Shown here: positions 17,149-29,191 of the stretch, piece by piece
Layout of the letters: the number at the start of each line of letters is the position of its first letter
How positions within the stretch are numbered: the first letter of the stretch is position 1
Source of the DNA: a bacterium
Lineage (GTDB): Bacteria > Omnitrophota > Gorgyraeia > Zapsychrales > Zapsychraceae
DNA length: 49,940 nt
Reading direction: 5' to 3'
Assembly: GCA_030429765.1 (NCBI GenBank)
Contig: JAUIER010000009.1
Location: 1 to 49,940, forward strand
Notes under the pieces: generated by a model
Database searches by the model: none
Told to the model about the DNA's origin: nothing
What the model saw: the letters and a program-made list of their open reading frames with translations, nothing else
Program-made: the position numbers and the translations under genes

Positions 17149-17952
17149 ATGAAACCAGACTATTCGATCTTTATCTATTGCTTTAATCAGGAGAAGCGGA
17201 TGCCGCGGTTGGTCCGGCGCACACTGGATTATTTTGCCCGGCTGGGCGTTCCGTTTGAGCTGATCGTCGTGGATGACGGCAGCACCGATAATTCTTTGCT
17301 CGCCGTCAATGAAATTTCGGACCGACGGATGACACTTTTGTCCCAGGACCGGCGGCGAGGGCTTGGTGCCGCGGTTCGTAAGGCGATGGGATATGTGCGT
17401 GGTGAGGCCCTGATCTGTGTAGACAGTCACATTGATGTCCCCATGTCGGAATTCGAAAAGATGCTGGCCGTTTACAAACAGGGTTATGATATTGTCGTGG
17501 GTTCGAGATATCATCCCGACTCGATTGCCCAGGTGCCGCCGAGTCAGGTGAGGGTGTGGATGAACCGGATGCAGAATCGGTTGGCGCATTGGACCACCGG
17601 ATTACACGGATCGGATTTGAATAGCGGGCTCAGGATTTATTCGGTCAAGGCGGCCGAGCAGGTATTTGCGGCCTCAAAGTACACGAGCAAGCGGTTTGAT
17701 ATTGAGTGTCTGCTGATCGCCTCGGCCCTCAAGCTTCCCATCAATGAAATTCCCATTCAATGGGAATATGCGACATCCCGGGGCGTGACATCCATTTTTG
17801 GCGTTCCGATCACGGTCCTGGAATTGGCCCAAATTCGCCGCCATCACAATCGATTGACGGCCAAACATTCCATTCAACCTGCCAAGCCTGACCCGGAACC
17901 ATCGGCCGATGAGATCCCGGCGCAACGATCACGGGATAACAGCCATAATTAG
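17149..17952 (+). CDS. Family 2 glycosyltransferase (DPM1/polyprenyl-phosphate type)
   Basis: A 267-residue GT-A enzyme without C-terminal transmembrane segments. FELIVVDDGSTDNSL gives the UDP-binding aspartates, ICVDSHIDVP replaces the usual DxD, and GSRYHPDS plus LNSGLRIYSVKAAEQVF match the dolichyl/polyprenyl-phosphate mannosyltransferase-like group. It may make a polyprenyl-phosphate sugar or act as an ordinary chain glycosyltransferase. It is the last gene of the tightly packed first block; a 93-base gap with a possible promoter follows. Confidence 0.88.
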   Translation: MKPDYSIFIYCFNQEKRMPRLVRRTLDYFARLGVPFELIVVDDGSTDNSLLAVNEISDRRMTLLSQDRRRGLGAAVRKAMGYVRGEALICVDSHIDVPMSEFEKMLAVYKQGYDIVVGSRYHPDSIAQVPPSQVRVWMNRMQNRLAHWTTGLHGSDLNSGLRIYSVKAAEQVFAASKYTSKRFDIECLLIASALKLPINEIPIQWEYATSRGVTSIFGVPITVLELAQIRRHHNRLTAKHSIQPAKPDPEPSADEIPAQRSRDNSHN

Positions 17953-17994
17953 AGTAGGTTCGTTTAGAAATTGCTTTATGATCGGTTCGGCATG

Positions 17995-18003
17995 TGCTAT
18001 TCT
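17995..18003 (+). promoter_or_regulatory. Possible extended -10 promoter
   Basis: TG-C-TATTCT forms an extended -10 element in the 93-base gap before the WecG/TagA gene. No good -35 lies at the proper distance (TTGCTT at 17971 is 21 bases away). It is the first real intergenic space after 17 kb of packed genes. Confidence 0.35.
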
Positions 18004-18045
18004 AAGCCGTCTGTAGGTTCTTCAACTATTTTCTCATAATTTCAA

Positions 18046-18819
18046 ATGTCCACACACCAAATGCAAGATATCGCTACGGTTGATATTCTGGGGGTTAAGA
18101 TTGCCGTGACGACCCTGGAAAACACATTACAGCGGGCGAAACAATGGATTAGCGAAGGGGCGCGTGTTTATTTCTGCTTCGCGCCGGTCTCGACGCTGGT
18201 GGATTGTCAGAGCAGTGCGGATTACCGCCAGGTGATCAACAACGCCGCGATGGCCAATCCCGACGGGATGCCGCTGGTATGGGTCGGGCGGGCCAAAGGA
18301 CACAAGACCATGCGGCGGACAGGCGGGCCTGATTTCATGCTGGAGGCCTGTCAGGGCGGTCTGGAGGCCGGGCATCGACATTTTTTCTACGGTGGGACGG
18401 ACGAGAACAACGCCCGGATGATCGCGAATCTGCAGCAGAGGTTTCCGGGTTTAATAGTGGCCGGTGCCATCGCTCCGCCATTTCGTCAGGTCGGCGAGAT
18501 GGAGGATCAGGCGCTGATCGATCAAATCAATGCCGCGCGCCCCGATTATTTATGGATCGGTCTGGGATCGCCGAAACAGGATTACTGGATGGCCAACCAT
18601 CGCGACCGGCTGGATGTGCCGGTGATCTGCGGGGTGGGAGCGGCCTTTGATTTTCATGCCGGGGTCAAGCCTCTGGCACCGCGCTGGATGCAGCGCAGCG
18701 GCCTCGAATGGTTTTTCCGGCTCTGTTGCGAACCGCGACGCCTCTGGAAACGATATGTTATCGGTAATACCAAATTTATATACTACATGATTACCCGAGA
18801 GTTATTTAGTCATGGCTAG
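18046..18819 (+). CDS. WecG/TagA/CpsF family glycosyltransferase
   Basis: A 257-residue GT26 enzyme. NNAAMANPDGMPLVWVGRAKG contains the conserved Asp-Gly region, and FFYGGTDENNARMIANL, IGLGSPKQDYWM and GVGAAFDFHAG are the standard motifs. These peripheral-membrane enzymes transfer N-acetylmannosamine, ManNAcA or glucose to a lipid-linked first sugar. It overlaps the polyprenyl-phosphate sugar phosphotransferase by 8 bases; this pair typically lays down the first two sugars of a lipid-linked glycan. Confidence 0.93.
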   Translation: MSTHQMQDIATVDILGVKIAVTTLENTLQRAKQWISEGARVYFCFAPVSTLVDCQSSADYRQVINNAAMANPDGMPLVWVGRAKGHKTMRRTGGPDFMLEACQGGLEAGHRHFFYGGTDENNARMIANLQQRFPGLIVAGAIAPPFRQVGEMEDQALIDQINAARPDYLWIGLGSPKQDYWMANHRDRLDVPVICGVGAAFDFHAGVKPLAPRWMQRSGLEWFFRLCCEPRRLWKRYVIGNTKFIYYMITRELFSHG

Positions 18820-20239
18820 CACACTTGTCCATCGATATCTAATACGCACCATCTATATTGCCATAGATATTGTCATTGTGGCGCTGGCGTTTTATTGCTC
18901 CTGCCGATTCCTGCCGCACAAATTGAGTTTTGATATCACCTTCACGAACCTATTTTTCTCCAGTGTGAATCCATTTCGCAGTGTGTTCTATCTGTGGGGA
19001 CTGACACTTATCATTCAAAGCTATACCATCGGATTGTATGAGACCCGACGGGAGATCACCGAAATTGTTGAGGCCTGGCATGTATTTAAGGCCAATGCGC
19101 TGTCGGCCTTGATCGTTATCGTGGCGATCTACGTGGTGAAAATCGAGGGATTTCCCCGGACGATCTTTGCCACATCGTTTATGAGCCTGTTTGTTCTGTT
19201 GTCCTTGTGGCGGATTATTAAACGCTCCTTCGTCGATTACCTGGTTTCGCAGGGCTACAATAATTTTCACGTACTGATCATCGGCGCCGGACGGGTGGGG
19301 GCGACGCTGGCCACCGAGATTCGGAACCGGCCGGGATTGGGACTTAAGATCGTGGGATTTCTCGACGATTTCAAGTCCAGCAAGCAGTCGATCAACCGGA
19401 CCAAGATTATCGGGAAGATCGAAGATCTGCAGCGGATCAGCCGGCGGGAATTCGTGTCGGAGGTCTATATTACAATTCATCTGGATGAAAAAGTATTATC
19501 GTCGATACTCGAGTACTGCAAGGAGCAGGGGATCAGTGTTCATGTGGTTCCGCATGGTTACGAGTTGATCGGCGGACAATTCGCCAAATCGAATATCGGG
19601 ATTATTCCGTTGCTGGAATATTCGGATATGCAGAAGATGCACAAGCAGTTCGGAAAGCGGCTGTTTGATTTTGTGGGGGCGGCCTTGGCGATCATTGTGC
19701 TCGCGCCGCTGTTCTTGATGATCGCGATTCTAATCAAACTGGACAGTCCCGGTCCGGTCCTGTATTTTTCGCAACGTTACGGGCGTAAAGGCAACCGATT
19801 TCCCATGTTTAAGTTCCGCAGTATGGTGATGGACGCGGAAAAGGCGCTGGGTGATTTACGCGAAAAGAATGAAACAGACGGACCGATCTTTAAAATGAAG
19901 CGCGATCCGCGCATCACCAAGATCGGCCGTGTACTGCGGAAGTTCAGTCTCGATGAGTTGCCGCAGCTGTTTAATGTGGTGCGCGGGGAGATGAGCCTGG
20001 TTGGTCCGCGCCCGTTGCAGATTTCCGAGGTTCAGAAGGAAGATTTACGTCAATTACAGCGTCTGGAAGTCCGACCGGGCATGACCGGTTTGTGGCAGGT
20101 TCGCGGGCGCAGCGATGTTTCGTTCACCCGATTGGTGCGCTGGGATGTCTGGTATATCAACAACTGGTCATTCTGGCTGGATATCAATATTCTGTTCCAG
20201 ACGATTCCCGTCGTGATCAAAGGGAGAGGCGCCTACTAG
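18812..20239 (+). CDS. Undecaprenyl-phosphate sugar phosphotransferase (WbaP/WcaJ type)
   Basis: A 475-residue polyisoprenyl-phosphate hexose-1-phosphate transferase. It has four to five N-terminal membrane helices (about residues 10-125), a CoA-binding-like Rossmann segment (LIIGAGRVGATLATEI), and the C-terminal bacterial sugar transferase domain from about residue 280: KRLFDFVGAALAIIVLAPLF membrane segment, KFRSMVMDAE, FSLDELPQLFNVV, SLVGPRPL and PGMTGLWQVRGRSD. It transfers a sugar 1-phosphate to undecaprenyl phosphate and so initiates lipid-linked glycan synthesis at the inner membrane. Length and all domains are complete. Confidence 0.96.
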   Translation: MASTLVHRYLIRTIYIAIDIVIVALAFYCSCRFLPHKLSFDITFTNLFFSSVNPFRSVFYLWGLTLIIQSYTIGLYETRREITEIVEAWHVFKANALSALIVIVAIYVVKIEGFPRTIFATSFMSLFVLLSLWRIIKRSFVDYLVSQGYNNFHVLIIGAGRVGATLATEIRNRPGLGLKIVGFLDDFKSSKQSINRTKIIGKIEDLQRISRREFVSEVYITIHLDEKVLSSILEYCKEQGISVHVVPHGYELIGGQFAKSNIGIIPLLEYSDMQKMHKQFGKRLFDFVGAALAIIVLAPLFLMIAILIKLDSPGPVLYFSQRYGRKGNRFPMFKFRSMVMDAEKALGDLREKNETDGPIFKMKRDPRITKIGRVLRKFSLDELPQLFNVVRGEMSLVGPRPLQISEVQKEDLRQLQRLEVRPGMTGLWQVRGRSDVSFTRLVRWDVWYINNWSFWLDINILFQTIPVVIKGRGAY

Positions 20240-20241
20240 GA

Positions 20242-21550
20242 ATGATTGCCCGGCTGGACCAGATTATTCGCGGTTTGATGTATATCCTGATTTTTTGGCT
20301 GCCGTACAGCGCCGCCGTGGTTGAAGTCTGTGTGATTATGGCGCTGGTAGTTTGGCTGGTCAAGCGATCGCTCGTCTTTGGCCGATGTCAGAGCGCGCAG
20401 TCGGCAAATCCCATCATCCGATTCTTGAAGGCGTATCGACCGGTATCAAATTCATTGAACCGACCGATTGCTTTTTTTTTGCTGTTCTGTTTTGCGTCGA
20501 GTTTAATGAGCGACATGTCGGTTCATGCATTGAAAGGGTTGACCACCAAGACAGCGGAATGGTTTGTCATTTATTGGCTGGTGCTCGAGGCGTTCCGCGA
20601 CCGACGGCAGATATATACGGCGCTGGGTGTTTTGATCTTTACCAGCTTTAGTACCGCGATCGACAGTTTTGTTCAGTATTATTGGCTGAAGAAAGATATC
20701 TTTAACGGGCGGCCGTTGGCGATGGACGGACGGGCGACCGCGTCGTTTAAGGCCCCGTCGGGACTGGGAGGATTGTTTACGATTGTGCTGCCGCTGGTTA
20801 TTGGCCTCTGCGTTGAGCATATCAAAAGTGGTGCCCGACGGATCGGCTTGGTCGTTGTGGCCTTGACGATGGGATGGTCTCTGTTTTTGTCGGCGTCCCG
20901 CGGCGCAATGCTCGGAATTTTTATGGGCATCTTTTTCGCCGCGTTTATTCTGTTCTATTTTTGTCATCGGAACAAGGTCAAGGCGTATCTGGTCCTGACA
21001 TGCATTGCCCTGATGATCTGCGCGGTTTCCCAGGTGTCGTTGTCGAATAATCGGAACTTCGGGTTTTTAAGCCGCGGAACCTCCAATTTCCGGCTGATCG
21101 TCTGGGAGGGAACGGTCAAGATGATCAAGGCGCGTCCATGGCTGGGGCACGGGCTCAACACCTTTATGGAAAAGTTTCAGGACTACCGCCGCCCTAAAGT
21201 GGGATTGTATTATCATCACATCATGTACAGCCTGGACCATCCGACGTATGCCCATAATTGTTTTTTGCAGATGTGGGCGGAGGCGGGAATCTTTGCGCTG
21301 CTGGCCTTTCTGTGGATTATCCGTAATCTGTTCCGGGTGTCGGTAGGACGGATCCGATCGGCCTACGCGCGGGGCAGTCCGATCGTGCTGATATTACTGG
21401 CCTTGCTGTCGGGGCTTTTTGCATTCTTAACCCATAGTTTTTTTGATACAAATTTTTATTCACTTCAGTTATCATCGTACTTTTGGTATATGGCCGGATT
21501 GATGATGGCCATGAATCACATATTGATCAAACAAGAAGAAGGGACCACGT

Positions 21551-21564
<14 letters not shown>
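20242..21564 (+). CDS. O-antigen ligase-like membrane protein
   Basis: 440 residues from ATG 20242, two bases after the upstream stop; the frame is open much further back, but upstream starts would run through the sugar-transferase gene. Ten to eleven hydrophobic helices are visible. The SASRGAMLG motif, [14 protein letters not shown] and [15 protein letters not shown] form the Wzy_C/WaaL pattern, with the last two flanking the long periplasmic loop. It is probably a ligase or polymerase of the lipid-linked glycan at the periplasmic face. It shares the same motifs with the protein at 23513, suggesting the two are diverged relatives. The ribosome site is weak. Confidence 0.85.
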
Positions 21565-23511
<1,947 letters not shown>

Positions 23512-23512
23512 G

Positions 23513-24868
23513 ATGGCTCGATTTCAAACGGCGATTCAGCGGGCGGACCGTGCGATGTATCTGGCGATGTGCGGGTTGATCTATTTCATTCCGATCTCAT
23601 CAGCTCTTGTGGAATGGATGTTCGGTATCGGCCTGTTGAGCTACATCCTAAAACGCAGTTTCATGTACCGACAGACACTGGATGCCATGTCGGAGGAAGA
23701 GCGTGCCACGCTGAAATCCGAGCGGCTGCGGCTGTGGATCAGTCATTTCAAACCGGTGGAAAGCCGGATCTACAAGGCCATCATGGTCTACTGTGTCATC
23801 GTCTTGCTCTCGACGGTGTTTAGTATGTATCCCATCAATTCGCTGCAGGCGTTTGTGTTTAAGACGCTCCAGTCATTTCTGACGATCATGATCTTCACCG
23901 AGGCGGTTAGCTCTAAAAAACGGTTGAAGCGTTTTCTATTTGTATGGTTGTTTTCGATCGCGCTGATCAATATCAACGGCTTATATCAGTACTCTTCGGG
24001 GACGGGCTTTATCCGGATGAAGGACATGTATTGGGGGCGGGTCAAATCTTCATTCGCGCATCCGAATGATTTCGCGTCCTATCTTATCGGGTTGATTCCC
24101 ATTTTGTTCAGTTTATCTTTCCTTCAATTTTTTCAAAAACGTCAGAAGTCAACGGTGATCCTGAACCAGGCGGATGACACGGCTGAGTTGGGCGCCCCGT
24201 TGGGTATGCTGGCTGTGTTCCTGTTATTTTTGTACTCGATATTTTCATTGGGGGTGACGTATTCACGCGGCGGATGGCTGGCCTGTTTTTTTAGTTTGTT
24301 TCTGCTGTTGATGCGAAAGCCCAAGCTGCTGGCCATGTGCGTGGTGCCGGGCTTAATCTTTATCGGCTTGTTTACGTTCAAGATGCTGCATGAACGCACG
24401 ATGAATATCAGCGGTTCGCTTCACAATATCCTCTTCAACTATTCAGACCGGGAGGGCAACTGGCTGGCGGCCCTCCAGATCATCAAGGATCATCCGATCT
24501 TCGGGGTGGGTCTAAACAATTACACCTACGCCATTCACACCTATGAGGTCAAGCGGGCGGAGTATCCGCATAATTGCTTTCTACAGCTGACCGCCGAGTT
24601 GGGGATACCGGCGCTGATCTCATTTTGCTGGATATTTGTCACGCTGTTCAGGGAGGGATTGGGGCAACTGAAGCAGCTTCACGAGCGCTGGACCTATCAT
24701 TGCCTGGCCGGGGGCATGGCCGGACTGGTGGCTTTTCTGATCCAGGGCTTTTTCGATACCAGTTTCTACTCGACGCAGTTGAGCGCCTACATGTGGCTGC
24801 TGGTCGGATTTATTATCGCAGTTCCCCGTGTCGAACGGAAGGCCCGTGCCGAGGCGGCCCAGTCATAG
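23513..24868 (+). CDS. O-antigen ligase-like membrane protein
   Basis: About 451 residues with ten or more hydrophobic helices. TYSRGGWLACFF matches the SRG motif of Wzy_C proteins. HPIFGVGLNNYTYAIHTYEV and YPHNCFLQLTAELGI flank the periplasmic loop and closely parallel the protein at 20242. The start is uncertain: ATG 23513 follows the fcl stop by one base, and ATG 23501 would overlap fcl and add four residues; neither has a strong ribosome site. It is the last gene of the polysaccharide block. Ligase versus polymerase cannot be decided. Confidence 0.84.
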   Translation: MARFQTAIQRADRAMYLAMCGLIYFIPISSALVEWMFGIGLLSYILKRSFMYRQTLDAMSEEERATLKSERLRLWISHFKPVESRIYKAIMVYCVIVLLSTVFSMYPINSLQAFVFKTLQSFLTIMIFTEAVSSKKRLKRFLFVWLFSIALININGLYQYSSGTGFIRMKDMYWGRVKSSFAHPNDFASYLIGLIPILFSLSFLQFFQKRQKSTVILNQADDTAELGAPLGMLAVFLLFLYSIFSLGVTYSRGGWLACFFSLFLLLMRKPKLLAMCVVPGLIFIGLFTFKMLHERTMNISGSLHNILFNYSDREGNWLAALQIIKDHPIFGVGLNNYTYAIHTYEVKRAEYPHNCFLQLTAELGIPALISFCWIFVTLFREGLGQLKQLHERWTYHCLAGGMAGLVAFLIQGFFDTSFYSTQLSAYMWLLVGFIIAVPRVERKARAEAAQS

Positions 24869-25000
24869 AATTCTTGAGCGGAAATACGACTTTCTTGCAC
24901 GGGGCCGGCCGGACCGATTGGGCAGTCACCTTGCAATAAAATTGATGTAAATATATCGTGTGCATACACTTATAATAAAATGGCAACATGGGATTATAAT

Positions 25001-25028
25001 TTGACAAAAAAGGTTTGTCCGATATAAT
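25001..25028 (+). promoter_or_regulatory. Sigma70-type promoter of the pgk operon
   Basis: TTGACA (25001-25006) and TATAAT (25023-25028) are both perfect consensus hexamers with a 16-base spacer. Transcription would start near 25035, about 45 bases before pgk, and AAGGAAGA (25063-25070) is the ribosome site. The rest of the 210-base gap after the ligase gene is AT-rich on its right half and holds no clear terminator. Confidence 0.8.
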
Positions 25029-25078
25029 AAACAGATTAAATTAAGCGTAAATTACAGATATTAAGGAAGAACTGCGTC

Positions 25079-26275
25079 ATGAACAAACTCACAGTTAAAG
25101 AAATCGATCTCAAAGATAAGAAAGTCATTGTCCGTGCGGACTTTAATGTCCCGCTGGATGACCAACTCAACATCACGGATGATATCCGTATCCAAGCCGC
25201 ACTCCCTACCATTAAATATATTCTCGAACAATCTCCCAAAAAACTGATCTTGATGAGCCATTTAGGCCGCCCCAAAGGTGAAGCCATCGACAAGATGCGT
25301 CTGACACCAGTGGCCAAACGCCTGCAGGAACTACTGGGCGAAGGTGTGCTCAAATTGGATGATTGTATCGGATCGTCGGTTAGCGACGCGATCGACAGCA
25401 GTTCGGAACGGGTGATTTTGCTGGAAAACTTGAGATTTCATAAGGCGGAGACCGACAATGATCCGGAATTTTCAAAGTCATTGGCTTCGCTGGCTGATGT
25501 ATATGTCAACGATGCATTCGGAACCGCTCATCGCGCCCATGCCTCGACCGAAGGGATTACCAAATTCCTACCGGCGGCGGCAGGTTTTCTATTGGAGAAA
25601 GAATTAGAATATTTGGGGCAGGCCGTTGATAATCCCGCCCGTCCGTATGTGGTCATTATGGGAGGCGCCAAGGTTTCCGATAAGATCCTTCTGATCGAAA
25701 ATCTACTGGAAAAGGCCGACGCGATCCTTATCGGCGGTGGAATGGCCTACACATTTCTCAAAGCGCTTGGTCAGAAAATCGGTAATTCATTGCTGGAAGC
25801 CGACCGTGTTGACACAGCTCGAGAGCTGCTCGACAAAGCCAAGGCCAAAGGCGTAAACATAGTTCTGACAACAGATTTCGTTGTTGTTGATGATTTTGGT
25901 AAACAAGACACCGTACAGATCGTTGATGAAATCCCCGACGGGACGGAGAGTATCGACATCGGACCAAAAACCCGTCAGGCCTTCAAGGATGTATTGGCGA
26001 CGGCCAAGACAATTGTCTGGAACGGTCCGGTTGGCGTATTTGAGATTGATCCTTATGCTCAGGGAACCCGGGAGATCGCCGAGTTTCTAGCTACGCTAGA
26101 TGGCGCCACCACGATCGTTGGCGGGGGCGACTCAGCGGCCGCGGCCAAGAAATTCAACGTGGCTGACAAAATGACACACATATCTACAGGCGGCGGCGCG
26201 TCGCTGGAATTACTTGAAGGCAAGGAACTTCCTGGAATCGCTGCGCTTACAAACAAAGGTGAGGTTGCGATATGA
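25079..26275 (+). CDS. pgk: Phosphoglycerate kinase
   Basis: A 398-residue, full-length enzyme of lower glycolysis that interconverts 1,3-bisphosphoglycerate plus ADP and 3-phosphoglycerate plus [42 protein letters not shown] and [13 protein letters not shown] are N-domain substrate motifs. [19 protein letters not shown] and [12 protein letters not shown] are the C-domain nucleotide motifs. It is the first gene behind a strong promoter, as expected for an abundant protein, and overlaps tpiA by 4 bases. Confidence 0.98.
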   Translation: MNKLTVKEIDLKDKKVIVRADFNVPLDDQLNITDDIRIQAALPTIKYILEQSPKKLILMSHLGRPKGEAIDKMRLTPVAKRLQELLGEGVLKLDDCIGSSVSDAIDSSSERVILLENLRFHKAETDNDPEFSKSLASLADVYVNDAFGTAHRAHASTEGITKFLPAAAGFLLEKELEYLGQAVDNPARPYVVIMGGAKVSDKILLIENLLEKADAILIGGGMAYTFLKALGQKIGNSLLEADRVDTARELLDKAKAKGVNIVLTTDFVVVDDFGKQDTVQIVDEIPDGTESIDIGPKTRQAFKDVLATAKTIVWNGPVGVFEIDPYAQGTREIAEFLATLDGATTIVGGGDSAAAAKKFNVADKMTHISTGGGASLELLEGKELPGIAALTNKGEVAI

Positions 26276-27039
26276 GAAAGACAATCATAGCGGGAAACTG
26301 GAAGCTCAATAAAACATGTAAGGAAGCGGTGGAACTGGTCACGGAACTCAACCGTGAAGTCAGTCAGGTCACAGAAGTGGATATTGTTGTATGTCCAGTA
26401 TTTACCGCGCTACGGGATGTCAGCGATGTGCTGGTTGATTCCAATGTCAAACTCGGCGCGCAGAATCTTTACTGGGAAGATGCCGGGGCGTTTACCGGTG
26501 AAGTTTCAGCTCCGTTGATCAAAGACGCGGGCGCGCAATACGTGATCATCGGTCACTCGGAACGTCGTCAGTATTTCGGCGAAACCGATGCGACGATTAA
26601 TAAAAAGATAAAAGCCGCTTTGGCGCAGGGATTAACACCGATTGTCTGTGTTGGCGAATTGCTGGAAGAACGTGAGTCAGGCGATACGGAAAAAGTCATC
26701 ACCGAACAGTTCAAGGGATCATTGGCCGGATACTCAGCGGATGATGTCAAACGCATGGTGATCGCGTATGAACCGGTCTGGGCGATCGGAACCGGCAAGA
26801 CGGCAACACCGGATCAGGCCCAGGAAGTTCACAAATTGATCCGGCAATTATTGGCCGACGGCTTCGGGCAGGAAACGGCCGATGTGGTCCGTATTCAGTA
26901 CGGCGGCAGCGCTAAGCCGGAAAATATAACAGAGCTGATTCAGCAGCCGGATATCGACGGAGCACTTGTCGGCGGCGCGAGTCTGAAGAGCGATTCTTTT
27001 GCCCAGATGATCAAAAACTGTATCGCAGTGGCTAAGTAA
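26272..27039 (+). CDS. tpiA: Triosephosphate isomerase
   Basis: A 255-residue TIM-barrel enzyme interconverting dihydroxyacetone phosphate and glyceraldehyde 3-phosphate. AGNWKLNKT contains the active-site Asn and Lys, [14 protein letters not shown] the electrophilic His, [16 protein letters not shown] the catalytic Glu and flexible loop 6, and [11 protein letters not shown] the phosphate-binding loop. All catalytic residues are intact. It is translationally coupled to pgk. Confidence 0.98.
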   Translation: MRKTIIAGNWKLNKTCKEAVELVTELNREVSQVTEVDIVVCPVFTALRDVSDVLVDSNVKLGAQNLYWEDAGAFTGEVSAPLIKDAGAQYVIIGHSERRQYFGETDATINKKIKAALAQGLTPIVCVGELLEERESGDTEKVITEQFKGSLAGYSADDVKRMVIAYEPVWAIGTGKTATPDQAQEVHKLIRQLLADGFGQETADVVRIQYGGSAKPENITELIQQPDIDGALVGGASLKSDSFAQMIKNCIAVAK

Positions 27040-27061
27040 GTTAACGAAGGAGAATAGTACA

Positions 27062-27421
27062 ATGATAGGTTTTTTAATGGTAATTCACGCGCTGGTATGC
27101 ATTTTACTGACGACGGTCATCTTGATGCAGGCAGGAAGGGGCGGGGGGTTGACGGAAAGTTTTTCGTCGGCTGAGTCCATGTTCGGCGCGCAAACCAACG
27201 AATTTATGACGCGAGCGACAACGGTCTTGACATGTGTCTTCATCGTCACATGTTTGAGTCTGGCGGTTCTTTCGGCACGGGAAGGTCAATCGATAATGCC
27301 AACACAAACAGCGGCGCCGGTCGCTCCGGAAGTTCCTAAGCTACCTCAAAGTGATGACGCAACCAAGGATTTATTAGAGAAGATTCCTGCTAAAGCGCCG
27401 GCTAATCAACGGCAACAGTAG
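27062..27421 (+). CDS. secG: Preprotein translocase subunit SecG
   Basis: A 119-residue protein with two hydrophobic segments: residues about 2-22, and about 55-75 after the conserved loop MQAGRGGGLTESFSSAESMFG. The glycine/serine loop between the helices is the SecG signature. The tail after the second helix is Pro/Ala/Gln-rich and extends about 40 residues beyond a minimal SecG. It assists SecYEG in protein export. The order pgk-tpiA-secG is common in bacteria, which supports the call. An AAGGAG site (27046-27051) precedes the ATG. Confidence 0.93.
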   Translation: MIGFLMVIHALVCILLTTVILMQAGRGGGLTESFSSAESMFGAQTNEFMTRATTVLTCVFIVTCLSLAVLSAREGQSIMPTQTAAPVAPEVPKLPQSDDATKDLLEKIPAKAPANQRQQ

Positions 27422-27451
27422 GGCGTTGTCACCAAAGGTTAGACCATTTCT

Positions 27452-29191
27452 ATGAGTTATACGGATCGATTTCTTCGATATATCCAAACAGTGCTGCTCA
27501 TCGCACTGATGACTCTCACTTTCCAATCTCAAGTTTCAGCTGAACCGCCGTCGTCCAAGTACGGCGGTCAGCTGGTCTTTGCCATCGTTTCAGATCCCAA
27601 ATCTTTTAATCAGATCATGGCCAAAGAGGCCTCCACCACAGCGGTGACCGGTTTTCTCTTTGAAGGATTAACTACAACCAACGCGCATACCACCCAGGTT
27701 GAGCCGCATCTGGCCGAATCGTGGGAAGTCAGCGAGGACGGACTGCAATGGACCTTCCATCTGCGGCGTGATGTCCGCTGGAATGACGGTCAGCCGTTTA
27801 CCGCTGACGATGTGGTCTTTACCTTCAACGATCTGATCTTTAACGAAAACATTCCTTCGTCCGCGCGGGATATCTACACGATTGATGGTCAGCAATTTCT
27901 TGTCGAGAAGGTCGACAAGTTTACCGTCCGGTTCACTTTGCCGATCCGTTTCGCGCCGTTTTTGCGCGGGATGGGGCAGGCGATCTTTCCCAGACACAAA
28001 CTCAAACAACTGGTTGATGACGGCAAGTTCAATTTTTCCTGGGGGATTGATGCGGACCCGCGCGAGATCGTCGGTACCGGTCCGTTCAAGCTCGTCCGTT
28101 ATGATCCCGGTCAGCGATTGCTCTACGAAAAGAATGAACATTACTGGAAGGTCAGCGATGACGGGGAACGGCTGCCGTACATCGATAAGATTGTCTACTT
28201 GATCGTGGGCAATGAAGACGTTCAGCTGTTGAAGTTTATGGAGGGATCAACGGATTCGTACAGTGTCCGCGGGCTGGATTATCCGCTGCTGAAGCCGCTT
28301 GAAAAAGAGCGTAATTTTACAGTTTACGATTTGGGGCCGGATACGGGCAGTCAGTTTTTGTTTTTTAATCAGAACACCGGGACCAATCCCGAAACAGGGC
28401 AGTCATACGTCCCCGCGCACAAACTTCGATGGTTCACGGACCTGAGTTTTCGGCGGGCGGTGGCGCATAGTATTGACAAACAGCGGATTATCGAGATCGT
28501 CAAGAACCGGTTGGGATATCCGCAGTGGTCACCCATCGGTCCGGCCTCGGCCTTTTTTCACAAACCTGATGTGACCAAGTATGAGTACAATTTGGAGACG
28601 GCCCGTCGGATATTGGCGGAAGCCGGCTACACCGATCGCAACGGGGACGGTTATCTTGAAGATTCACAGGGACAAAAGATTGAATTTAATCTGGCGACCA
28701 ACGCCGGCAACATCCAGCGTACGGATATTGCATCGATCATCCGTCACGATCTGGAAAAACTGGGGATGAAGGTTAATTTTCAGACACTGGAATTTAATAC
28801 GCTGGTCACGAATATCAATTCTACCTTTCAGTGGGATGCCATCATTTTGGGATTGACCGGCGGGATTGAACCTCATTTCGGAAAGAATGTCTGGAATTCA
28901 GCGGGGCAGTTGCACATGTGGTATCCGCGTCAGGAACAGCCGGCGACAGAATGGGAGGCCCGCATCGACGAGCTCTTCAATATGGGTGTTCAGGAATTGA
29001 ATGAGGAACAGCGTAAAGTTTATTACGATGAGTTTCAGCAGATTGTCTCTGATCAGCTGCCGCTCATTTATACCGTGTTGGGGGCCAATGTCTCTGCCGT
29101 ACGTAACAAATTCGGTAATCTTGATCCGACCAATTACGGCGGCGTTTTTCACAATATTGAAGAGCTTTATATCCTGGAGGAATACCGCTGA
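27452..29191 (+). CDS. Peptide-type ABC transporter substrate-binding protein (SBP family 5)
   Basis: A 579-residue exported protein. Residues about 14-31 are hydrophobic and end in QVSA before Glu-Pro-Pro, a Sec signal peptide without an obvious lipobox cysteine. The mature part has the family-5 pattern: GGQLVFAI, LAESWEVSEDGLQWTFHLRRDV, DGQPFTADDVVFTF, GTGPFKLV, FRRAVAHSID and ARRILAEAGYTDRNGDGYLE. It binds oligopeptides or similar ligands in the periplasm and passes them to the permeases encoded next. The stop overlaps the permease start. The ligand cannot be predicted. Confidence 0.93.
   Translation: MSYTDRFLRYIQTVLLIALMTLTFQSQVSAEPPSSKYGGQLVFAIVSDPKSFNQIMAKEASTTAVTGFLFEGLTTTNAHTTQVEPHLAESWEVSEDGLQWTFHLRRDVRWNDGQPFTADDVVFTFNDLIFNENIPSSARDIYTIDGQQFLVEKVDKFTVRFTLPIRFAPFLRGMGQAIFPRHKLKQLVDDGKFNFSWGIDADPREIVGTGPFKLVRYDPGQRLLYEKNEHYWKVSDDGERLPYIDKIVYLIVGNEDVQLLKFMEGSTDSYSVRGLDYPLLKPLEKERNFTVYDLGPDTGSQFLFFNQNTGTNPETGQSYVPAHKLRWFTDLSFRRAVAHSIDKQRIIEIVKNRLGYPQWSPIGPASAFFHKPDVTKYEYNLETARRILAEAGYTDRNGDGYLEDSQGQKIEFNLATNAGNIQRTDIASIIRHDLEKLGMKVNFQTLEFNTLVTNINSTFQWDAIILGLTGGIEPHFGKNVWNSAGQLHMWYPRQEQPATEWEARIDELFNMGVQELNEEQRKVYYDEFQQIVSDQLPLIYTVLGANVSAVRNKFGNLDPTNYGGVFHNIEELYILEEYR

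Noticed and set aside
20092-20241. Earlier starts for the ligase-like gene at 20242
   Set aside because: They lie within the 3' end of the sugar phosphotransferase gene and read its sequence out of frame; the membrane protein starts naturally at ATG 20242.
24869-25000. Terminator at the end of the polysaccharide block
   Set aside because: A GGCCGGCC palindrome is present near 24903-24911, but there is no adequate stem with a following T run.
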